Position numbers and translations under genes: made by a program. Below, piece after piece: positions 56,311-64,000 of a stretch of 64,000 nt of DNA. The number at the start of each line of letters is the position of its first letter. Position 1 is the stretch's first letter. Below the pieces are notes generated by a model. It ran no database searches and was not told the DNA's origin. It saw only the letters and a program-made list of their open reading frames with translations. Source of the DNA: Megaustenia siamemsis. Its lineage: Eukaryota; Mollusca; Gastropoda; Stylommatophora; Ariophantidae. The stretch spans positions 19,496,406-19,560,405 of the forward strand of contig JAVIAB010000049.1 of assembly GCA_032433765.1 (NCBI GenBank). Reading direction: 5' to 3'.

Positions 56311-56477
56311 GAAGAATCAAGAATGCATCATCTTTGAGCCATGTGGTGTTATGGTGCACTTGCCTGTTGACTTAAGGGTTCAGAGTTCAAATTCCAGTTG
56401 AAGCAAACTTTTTTTTTAACTTGAAAAGCTCTTGGGGTCCATCCAGCCTCTTTAAATGAGTACCAGGGATATTCTCA

Positions 56478-56825
56478 ATATCATCAGTAATCAAGAAAAG
56501 ATGATAGAAATATGTCGGACATGTGATGAGAAGAGATAATGACTGAATAACAGAGTTATCCCTCATGTGGGAAACAACAGATAGGAGGAAAAGTAGCTGA
56601 CCCAGAGAGACACTGAGAAGAACATTGATCATAGAGGCAAAGACAGCAGGAATTGACTCCCTCAATGAGATTAAGATGCTTGAACAGAACAGAGAAAAAT
56701 GGCGAGATTTGATAAAATATCTTTACAGGGATTGGAAACTGTTAGAATAAAAATTTAGATAAGAGAAGGAGTATCTGGGCCTATGCCCTATGGGCCGGCT
56801 ACGGCTCGAAAGGTCAATAAATGGA
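56478..56825 (+). mobile_element. LINE-A 3' fragment inside a SINE
   Basis: YVGHVMRRDND-ITELSLMWE-like coding, DPERHWEEH-type frameshifted tail, and the end ggctacggctcgaaaggtca. Confidence 0.78.
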
Positions 56826-56892
56826 TGAATGGATGGATGGATGGATGGATGGGTGGGTGGGTTTGGGTGGATGGATGGATGGTTAGGTAGGT
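56818..56892. repeat. (GGAT)n microsatellite
   Basis: ggatggatggatggatgg runs, probably grown from the GATA-like tail of the adjacent LINE-A. Confidence 0.92.
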
Positions 56893-57349
56893 AGAAAATT
56901 TAGAAAAAGTGAAAGAGAATCTGGGTCTATGCACTATGGGTCAGCCACGGCTGGAAAGGTCAATAGAGAGATAGAAAAATCTCTAGATAGGAAAGGCAGT
57001 GAAGAAAAGGTTTCAGACCATGCCACCTCATGCAGCTGAGGTTTAGTACAATGATGTCACTAGCACTTAATTACCCAAGATGACAGTAGCTATATGACTA
57101 CCATTACTGTTGTACATCTTCTAACTGTGCCACTTAAAGTGGTTGCTGGTTTTGTTTGATCATAGCATTCTGAGAGTTTTCCTCTAGAAGATTTTGTGAA
57201 ATAACTACAATCTTGATGCTTCCTTTTCCTTTGCTCTGCAGCATCCAATCATTGACAACACATTCATCTCACAAGTTGGCCAATTTTTAAAAAAAAAAAA
57301 AGATACTAACACCTTTGTCATTTCAACTTCCGTAATCTAAGAGCCAGTG

Positions 57350-57445
57350 TTGGTTCTTTGGTTATAGAAGGCCCCGGTATCACTGCAAACGAATTAAAAT
57401 CCATAATTGCTCAACCGCCCGTGCCAGTGGAATCATCCGAATTAC
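57350..57445 (-). mobile_element. Element X, 3' part (left of RNH-LINE insertion)
   Basis: ggttatagaaggccccggta ... gtgccagtggaatcatccga is the complement of the X 3' end (compare 60290-60374). It ends with atccgaattac, which recurs at 62324-62334 on the other side of the RNH-LINE. Confidence 0.8.
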
Positions 57446-58767
57446 TTCCATTTGAAACAATACCTAGAGGGGCATGGAAACACTACAAACCATACTGGAG
57501 TAGTGAGCTAGAGCAACTGCACAATGACATGGAAACATCTCGAAAGCAAGCAGAAAATAACCCTTGCCAAGAACACCACAACAACTACCAGCATGCTAAA
57601 GCCAAATTTCAACGGGCTAAACTACAAGCCAGACGGAGAAGCTGGAAAGAGAAAACAGAGTCCTTGAATCTTGAACGAGACACAAGAAAAGTGTGGAAGC
57701 TTGTAAAACAGCTGAATGATGAGGGTACAGAAAGGAACACCAAAATTACACTGAAGAAGGATGGAAACATTCTAACAGGTAAACATGCAGCAAATTACTT
57801 TGCAGACTCCTTTGCAAATGACAATAATATTGAAATTAGCCTAGAAAAACGACAAGAGACCCGTTTAAAACAACAAAATGCAAGACAAGAAGAGACCACA
57901 CATGAAGTAATGGAAACACCCATTACACAAAGAGAGCTAGAGCTGGCAATATCCAAATTAAAAATGAAAAAGTCACCAGGCAATGATGGAGTGTCCAATG
58001 AAATGATTAAGAACTTGGGAACTGCAGCTAAAGCAAAACTACTGCAGATCTACAACATTTGCTGGATCACAGGTAGAGTGCCACAGGCATGGAGAGAAGC
58101 AATTATGATACCATTACTAAAGCCAGGAAAAGATGGTTCAATGACATCCAGCTATAGACCAATCAGCCTTACAAGCTGTTTGTGTAAAACAATGGAACGT
58201 ATAATCAATCTCAGACTGCAGTGGTACCTGGAAAGTGAAAATCTCCTTGTCCCACAACAAGCAGGCTTTAGACAGTGTTACTCTACCGAAGATCAAGCAA
58301 CCTATCTTTCCCAGGAAATTGAAGATGCGTTTCAAGAAAAGAAACTGGTACTAGCAGCATGGATAGACCTAAAGAAAGAATTTGATAAGGTATGGAAGGA
58401 AGGGCTTTTGAAGAAACTGAGAAATTATGGAGTAAATGGCAGGATGTACAAATGGGTCAAAGCATACCTGCATAACAGGAGAGCCAGAGTGCAACTGGAT
58501 GGTCTTAAGAGTAAGAAGGTCTTATTGCGCCAGGGCGTTCCACAAGGAGGGGTACTATCTCCAACACTTTTTCTGATCTACATCAATGACCTAGTTACTG
58601 AACTACCACATGGCATCAAAGTGGCAATGTATGCAGATGACTTGGTAATGTGGTGCACAGAGGAGTATGCAACAGTGGCCTCCAAATTGCTACAAAGAGC
58701 TATGAATGCACTGAATTCATGGACAAATAGATGGTGTATCAGCATCAATACAGACAAATGCAGTACT
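57446..58767 (+). pseudogene. RNH-LINE copy 3 ORF2, N-terminal/RT part
   Basis: An open frame from the 5' truncation to the first insertion, carrying SYRPISLTSCLCKTMERII, GVPQGGVLSPTLFLIYINDL and AMYADDLVMW. The frame also reads upstream into element X from 57358, giving a chimeric N-terminus. The tail after 58767 (VQTEKLTSWDAPKWQL) comes from the inserted DNA. The RT is broken after INTDKCST. Confidence 0.9.
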
Positions 58768-59149
58768 GCAGTACAAACAGAAAAGTTGACGTCATGGGAC
58801 GCACCAAAATGGCAGCTTATTTATATTCGAGCCATGGACTAAGCAATGTTTACTTTGAAAACCACGATATCTGTTATTGCAGCGAGTTGGCAGATATTTG
58901 AAAATGTATTCAAGGGTTTGAACATAAATGTTTGTTCACAGTTCGTTAACCTTCGCTGTAGATAAAGTCTTTATTTTATGGCTTCGTGTTTGACCTTGGT
59001 AGCTAAGGACCTAACTTGTGCAAACGGATGGCATTGGCAAGGATCATTTTGAATCTATGAAGTGGGCTCATTTTGTGTTTAACTCAAAAGCATATGTGCT
59101 TTTTAACCAAAGACCTTTTTTTGGGGGGACTCAAGGAAGATATCCCCGA

Positions 59150-59970
59150 TAGAAGAATAAATTGTACTATTAGTCCCATAAATGATTCGCTTCCAGAGGT
59201 TTATGATGTAAACAAAGCAGTTTTGTCATTGTAAGTGAATAATGTCTGCACCTATAATTGGTCAGGATTGTGTAGCAGCAGCAGCTTTATAACGAACACA
59301 GAAAACATCATAGGATTGTGCTGTTCTGAAACAGCTATGCCATGCTACCCTAGAATTGCTTTTAATGGGATTACTGTGACCACAAACCACTCTTCATGTG
59401 TGTGCCACATATTTACACCCCAGAAAGAAATACTGAATATAACAACATCATATGCCGTCTGTGATATTAATGACCACAGATCAGGAGCCCCATGTATGAT
59501 TGATACAACTGTTGCACCAAGCACTTTATCAGCAGAGATTCCATCTATGGAATGTTAATCTGACATTGTTCTTGAATGATGTCCAAGTTAATGAGACATC
59601 AGAATCATGTGGCAGCAGCTACAAGACGGGAGTAGAGAACACCATCAAGTTCTGCTGCTATAAAGGAGACTTGCCTTGCTATCCCAGAATTGCCTTAATT
59701 GGGATCACTGTAGTTGAAAACTTCTCCTCTTGTGTAAACTACACATTCACATCTAAGAGCGAATCAATGAAGGTCACAAAATCATATTCTCTATGTGGTT
59801 TTACTAACTACAGGTCATGTGGCATCTGTTGGATTGGAAATGATAACTTACCACCACTGTGTGTCTGTATGTTTGGAATTGGAGTCATCAACGATGGCCT
59901 AACATCATCAAGTGCTACGACGATCATCATTTTCGGGAGGACGCGAACTTTCATGGTATATGGTGGATAG
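59150..59970 (+). pseudogene. Remnant of an unrecognised protein with two Cys-rich domains
   Basis: Two gap-free ~66-residue repeats. Repeat 1 contains ENIIGLCCSETAMPCYPRIA; repeat 2 contains ENTIKFCCYKGDLPCYPRIA. Both continue with GITV, SSC, a Cys near the SY-(A/S)-(V/L)-C block and a Cys near the end. Sequons (NHS, NIT, NET, NFS, NYT, NLT) suggest an extracellular or secreted parent. The parts lie in different frames (shifts near 59230 and 59555), so this copy is broken. No signal peptide was found. I do not recognise the family; capture of a host transcript is the simplest explanation. Confidence 0.6.
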
Positions 59971-60374
59971 GCGGCAGGAACCATTGATGGCTATGTCTGA
60001 AAAGTGTTCCTTCTTGCAGTTTCCTCATATTCCAAGTCCGGCTTGTTGCAGGAGCTACTGAGTTAAGTGCTCTGTGCACACCGTTAGCTGTGTGTTTCAT
60101 CCATTTTGATCCTGTTTCGATATCCCACTTGTTTACGATGAATGTTGATATCGTATGACAGGGAACAGTTGGCTGTGTTCACTTTCTGCGCGGTTTCGCC
60201 TTATGTCTTTTGGCGTGTGCTGAGACTGCTACGACGGGGACTACAGTTACCTTTCTTTGTTTGGGAGATGAGTTTGTAATTTGGATGATTCCACTGGCAC
60301 GGGCGGTTGAGCAATTATGGATTTTAATTCGTTTGCAGTGATACCGAGGCCTTCCATAACCAATAACCAATAAC
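59960..60374 (+). mobile_element. Element X copy forming the 3' end of the insert
   Basis: tgaaaagtgttccttcttgc, agtttcctcatattccaagt, cactggcacgggcggttgag and gcagtgataccgaggccttc, then the ATAACCA tail. Same orientation as the 30.49 kb copy and opposite to the copy split at 57.35/62.33 kb. Confidence 0.75.
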
Positions 60375-60387
60375 CAAATGCAGTACT

Positions 60388-61783
60388 ACACTTTTCACAC
60401 TCTCCCCAAAACAAAAAGCAGGAGCCATCTACATAAACAATGAGCCTGTGAAAGAAGACATACAAGCTACATATCTCGGAGTTACATTTGATAACAAACT
60501 ATCTTGGAAACAGCAGATAAATAAGGCAACCCAAAAAGCAAGGAGGAAATTGGCTCTTCTAAGAAAGTTGTGTGGAACCACATGGGGTGCGAGTGGGAAA
60601 ATACTCAGTAAAGTTTACCAACAGAGTATACGCCCACATTTAGAATATGGATCATCCGCATGGTGCTCAGCATCAAACACCACATTGCAAGAACTGGATA
60701 AAGTACAAAACCAGGCACTTAGGGTCATCACAGGAGCAATGAAATCAACACCAATATTGGAGATGGAGAAATTGTGGAGGATACCAGCACTGAGAGAACG
60801 GAGAGACACAAAGGTGCTGATACAGGCAGAAAAATTTGTATGCATGCCGAGACGTCCAATGAAGGACAGATTCCAAAATCTTGCATTGGGACGACTTAAG
60901 AGAAGCAGCTTTATCCACCAAGCCAAGCGTATTAGTAGACAAACACCAGACATGCCAAGAGTTGTTAAACCCCTTCTGCCCATACCAGAACAGACTCCCT
61001 GGACAGATGAATCAGGATTATCAGTTCAAATACGGACAGAAGTGAAAGGAATAGTTGACAAAGAGGAACAAAATAGTCTACAGCGAAAAACAATAACTCT
61101 CAGTTTCCTGGATGAAGAATACCCACAAGACCTATGGATCCGTGTGTACACAGATGGATCAGCACAGAATGCAGTAAAGAATGGGGGAGCAGGTGCATAT
61201 ATAGAGTACCCAAATAACACTAGGGATATGAATAGAATAGCAACAGGGAAATATTGTCACAATTATGATGCAGAAATACAAGCAATAAAGTTGGCAATAG
61301 AAAAACTGCTGAACAGTAATCTTAGCCCACAGCCTGTAGTGTTTTTGACAGATGCAAGATCAGTACTCCAGGCACTACAATCCAGAAAATTACCACATCT
61401 GCAGACCTTATTGACTGAACTCTGCAAGCACCACAGGGTTGCCCTGCAGTGGATCCCGTCTCACTGTGGAATACCAGGAAATGAGAAAGCAGATCAGTTG
61501 GCAAAGGAAGGTTCAACAGGCACACAACTAGATACACCAGTTACATACCATCATAAGAAACAGATAATCAAATCAATCAGAGGACCACAAGCCCCAAATC
61601 AGGATGCCTTTCATAATATGAATAGATATGAACAAGTTATCATTATACGCCTAAGAACAGGACACAATCGACTCCATAGTCACATGTATACAAAATTCAA
61701 GAACAGCACATCAACTACTTGTACATGTGGACAGGCACCCCAGACTGCTGAACACATACTTCAAGACTGCACTGAATATAGTA
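60388..61783 (+). pseudogene. RNH-LINE copy 3 ORF2, C-terminal/RNase H part
   Basis: Resumes with LFTLSPKQKAGAIYINNEPV and contains YTDGSAQNAVKNGGAGAYIE, LTDARSVLQALQS, WIPSHCGIPGNEKADQLAKE and the CTCGQAPQTAEHILQDC knuckle. The frame is closed by the SINE insertion after CTEYS; the last ~40 codons continue at 62161. Confidence 0.92.
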
Positions 61784-62160
61784 AGTAAAGTAAAAAGTAA
61801 AGTACCCCCCCCGTCACGCCAAGTGGCGTATAGGGAAATATGGTGTTAGTGACCCTATATTTTACAGACCTTCAGCACATGATTTTTTGGGGTAATGTGG
61901 TCAGTATTACGCCCGTGCTGCTTTTACTTTCCCAGAAAAAATCCGGTACCCATTTAAGGCTGGGTGAACCCGGAGCCGTCGGTTGGGATCGAACCCTACC
62001 CCTTGTCCGTAGTAGTCCAGTTCACTAACCACTGAGCAATCACGGCTCCTACTAATTTTTTTTAGGGAATTAGTAAAACCCAGGTGTCCTCGCCAGGATT
62101 ACGAACCCCGGCTGTTGCCGTGGTAAGCCAACCGCCTATCGATTGCGCTAACCGGACACC
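61784..62160 (-). mobile_element. Dimeric tRNA-derived SINE insertion with 12-bp TSD
   Basis: The direct repeat ctgaatatagta lies at 61772-61783 and 62161-62172. On the minus strand the insert begins with a tRNA-like unit (A box gtgtccggttagcgcaatcg, B box ggggttcgtaatcc). A second tRNA-like unit follows (A box ttgctcagtggttagtgaac, B box agggttcgatccc), then the common body and a tail of tactttactt repeats. A single TSD pair encloses both units. Confidence 0.85.
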
Positions 62161-62323
62161 CTGAATATAGTAGACTGAGGAAAATCCATTGGCCCATAGA
62201 TACAACACTACAGACAAAACTATATGGGCCACTGCAAGAATTACAAAAGACAGTAACATTTATACAGGAAACGACATTGCAGATATAGACAATACTTCAG
62301 GCGAACGAAAGATAGATAGATAG

Positions 62324-62580
62324 ATCCGAATTACTAACTCATCTCCCAAACAAAGAAAGGTAACTGTAGTCCCCATCATAGCAGTCTCAGCACACACCAA
62401 AAGACATAAGGCGAAACCGCATAGAAAGTGAACACACCCAACTGTTCCCTGCCATACGATATCATCATTCATCGTAAACAATTGGAATATCGAAGCATTA
62501 TCAAAACAGATGAAACACACAGCTCACAGTGTGCACAGAGCACCTAACTCAATAGCTCCTGCAATGGTTTTGTGTTGACC
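62324..62580 (-). mobile_element. Element X, 5' part (right of RNH-LINE insertion)
   Basis: Continues the X sequence interrupted at 57445: ctaactcatctcccaaacaa, cagcacacaccaaaagacat, acacagctcacagtgtgcac up to ctcaatagctcctgcaa. After that, 62581-62770 is unassigned. Confidence 0.78.
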
Positions 62581-62774
62581 CCATGGCACTCGATCATTAT
62601 CACTTTGTATGAGAGACATCACATGTAAAGAGCCAGCAATTAACAGCTGAAAGGATTTAGTCAAGTTCTCCAATGTTTGAATCCATACAAAAACACTGCA
62701 AGTACACAACACTCATTTATACTTTCAAAGATTATTTTGAAATATATTGAAATGAAGAACTGAGAAAAAAAAAG

Positions 62775-63110
62775 CTAGGAATAACCCCCGCCATAAAATA
62801 TGTTAGTATACCAAATGAAACCATAAGAAAAATGGTAGGAACAAAACCCTGCCAAGAATATATAGAACAACAACTTAAATGGTTTGGCCACCTGGTCAGA
62901 ATGAATCCTCACCAATCACCATCAAGGGCGTTCTTCTCGAGAATGCATGGAAAAAGACCAAGAGGAAGACCCAGAAGAAGATGGATAGATGCAGTGATAG
63001 AGACATGTAACAACAAAGGAAAATCACTAATTCAGACAGTTCGAGCAGCTCAAGAACAACAAATGATATAAACCACGACACCTTTTAGGTATCAGTGAGA
63101 AAGAAAAAAG
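62775..63110 (+). mobile_element. LINE-E 3' fragment
   Basis: IEQQLKWFGHLVRMNPHQSP, SRAFFSRMHGKRPRGRPRRR and WIDAVIETCNNKGKSL form a well-kept LINE ORF2 C-terminus of the WFGHL-RM...GRPRRRW type. Confidence 0.88.
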
Positions 63111-63345
63111 AAGAAGATAGAATATATAAAGAAACAACAGATAAAATGGTTTAGCCATGTGACACGGCAGAAAGATCAATACACAACACAACGAGCACTC
63201 AGTAAACATGAGAATACCAGACCCAAGGGTCGACTACGAAAAAGATGGATCGATGGAATATTAGAAGCACAGAGACAAACAGAAGAGCAAAAGACCGCAA
63301 ATTATATCTCCCCTCAACGCTGAAAGGCAGATGAAGAAGGAAAGG
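63111..63345 (+). mobile_element. LINE-F 3' fragment
   Basis: tataaagaaacaacagataa reads YIKKQQIKWFSHVTRQKDQY, then a GRLRKRWIDGILEAQRQ-like tail. Ends 45 bp upstream of exon 12. Confidence 0.8.
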
Positions 63346-63390
63346 AGACAAATTATTTTATGTAAATGATTTTTTGTCTTCTTCTCTCAG

Positions 63391-63491
63391 CCATGAACGC
63401 TGGCCTGGTTGGCCTGTCAATCACCTACACAATGACCCTGATGGGCATGTTTCAGTGGGGGGTCAGGCAAAGTGCAGAGGTTGAAAACCAG
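63391..63491 (+). CDS. ABCC4: ABCC4-like exon 12: TM12
   Basis: 101 nt, acceptor cttctctcag, donor gtaagt. CC completes Thr from exon 11. It encodes [20 protein letters not shown] and then [13 protein letters not shown]12 followed by W-VRQ-AE-EN is the strongest ABCC4-type signature in the window. The next exon, expected to begin the pre-NBD2 linker, is not seen in the last 500 bp and presumably lies to the right. Confidence 0.96.
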
Positions 63492-63589
63492 GTAAGTATT
63501 TCATTAACAGTGTTTATTTTGAACTTATCAGTATCACCCATTTCTATCTTTATTCCAACTCTGTGCTTTCAATGTCAAACATGGACTGT

Positions 63590-64000
63590 GACTATCTATC
63601 TGTCTGTCTGCCTGCCTGAATGTCTGTCTGTCGACCTTTCGAGCCGTAGCCGGCCCATTGGGCATAGACCCAGGTACTCTTTCTCTTATCTAAATTTTTA
63701 TTCTAGCAGTTTTCAATTCATTTAAAGATATTTTATCAAGTCTCACTATTTTTCTCTGTTCTGTGCAAGCAACTCTATCTCATTGAGGGAGCTGATTCCT
63801 GCTGCTCTGATCTCTCTGATCATTGTTCTTCTCAGTGTCTCTCTGGGTCGGCCTCTTTTCCTCTTACCTGTTGTTTCCCACATGAGGGTTTGCTTTGCTA
63901 TTCTCTTATTATCTCTCCTCATCACATGTCCAATATATGACCATCGTCTTTTTTGATTATTGAAAATATTAGTGGTTAACTGTGATTTTAGTTCAAGAAT
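63590..64000 (-). mobile_element. LINE-A 3' fragment, cut by the right edge
   Basis: Left atgtctgtctgtcgaccttt then cgagccgtagccggcccatt. The minus strand encodes the RRDN-RIAKQTLMWETTGKRKR and GISSLNEIELLAQNR type tail. The simple-repeat tail here is TCTG/TCTA mixed. Confidence 0.82.

Larger units (their letters stand above)
56335..57140 (+). mobile_element. tRNA-derived SINE split by a LINE-A insertion
   Basis: Head: catgtggtgttatggtgcac (A box) and agagttcaaattccagttga (B box), body to gagtaccagggatattctc at about 56475. A LINE-A 3' end (about 56478-56825, sense +) follows, then a GGAT microsatellite (56820-56890) and a second LINE-A tail scrap (to about 56965). The SINE body resumes near 56995 with ggaaaggcagtgaagaaaag and accatgccacctcatgcagc. 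Confidence 0.68.
58768..60374 (+). mobile_element. 1.6-kb insert with 13-bp TSD, cargo of a Cys-rich gene remnant
   Basis: The direct repeat caaatgcagtact lies at 58755-58767 and 60375-60387, and the host RT frame resumes at the right copy. The right end is an element X copy with a tail ccataaccaataaccaataa, typical of a retroposed 3' tail, so the insert is probably + strand. The left end has tgacgtca (58787-58794) and caccaaaatggcagc. The middle has two tandem cysteine-rich domains (59200-59900). Confidence 0.85.
57446..62323 (+). mobile_element. RNH-LINE copy 3, 5'-truncated and twice interrupted
   Basis: Sense strand +. It starts near gaaacaatacctagaggggc and ends ggcgaacgaaagatagatag, flanked by the 11-bp duplication atccgaattac (57435-57445 and 62324-62334). 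It is inserted into element X. Relative to the intron 1 copies it has a few amino-acid changes (for example KKEFDKVW for KKAFDKVW, SPGNDG for SPGSDG) and two insertions: 58768-60374 and 61784-62160. Confidence 0.92.

Noticed and set aside
57358..57445. True N-terminus of the RNH-LINE protein
   Set aside because: This stretch belongs to element X and is joined to the RT by insertion, as shown by the flanking duplication and by the different 5' sequence in the intron 1 copies.

Overview
The window is eukaryotic (animal) genomic DNA. It has no operons and no Shine-Dalgarno starts, and it carries a spliced gene with GT-AG introns, many LINE and SINE fragments with target-site duplications, and long satellite arrays. 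The host is probably an invertebrate; a lophotrochozoan such as a gastropod mollusc is a low-confidence guess from the repeat style.

The one host gene recognised is the middle of an ABCC4/MRP4-like ABC transporter on the + strand. Twelve exons lie between 7255 and 63491. Their phases agree at every junction and they add up to 1929 nt, or 643 codons. They encode the end of the TMD1-NBD1 linker, all of NBD1 (Walker A, Q-loop, LSGGQ, Walker B, H-loop), the inter-domain linker and TMD2. The N-terminal TMD1 exons and the NBD2 exons were not found and presumably lie outside the window.

Layout. 1-2654 is a pyrimidine-rich simple satellite. 2.7-7.2 kb holds LINE/SINE fragments and a 53-bp minisatellite. 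Exon 1 is at 7.3 kb. Intron 1 (16.6 kb) holds a 39-bp minisatellite and a large 61/67-bp satellite. Part of that satellite, with its right flank, occurs three times (to 23.7 kb), and two of the three units carry an apparently identical RNase H-bearing non-LTR retrotransposon. Exons 2-7 (23.9-35.7 kb) are separated by LINE 3' ends, short GATA-tailed elements and minisatellites. Intron 7 (35.7-43.4 kb) has SINEs, a 75-bp satellite and an inverted pair of LINE fragments. Exons 8-11 lie at 43.4-52.1 kb. Intron 11 (52.1-63.4 kb) contains a nested transposon stack at 57.35-62.58 kb, and exon 12 follows at 63.4 kb.

Repeat names used here are local labels. LINE-A is a non-LTR 3' end with a GATA tail. 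LINE-B is a 3' end with a GAT tail. LINE-C is RTE-like with a GAT tail. LINE-E and LINE-F are other non-LTR C-termini. SINE-S is a ~270-bp GATA-tailed short element. Element X is a ~400-bp unclassified element. R1 is a ~360-bp dispersed repeat. RNH-LINE is the RT plus RNase H element.

The most interesting object is the ~1.6-kb insert at 58768-60374 inside one RNH-LINE copy. It is bounded by a 13-bp target duplication and carries a decayed pair of cysteine-rich, N-glycosylation-rich domains that I do not recognise. No complete novel molecular system is evident.
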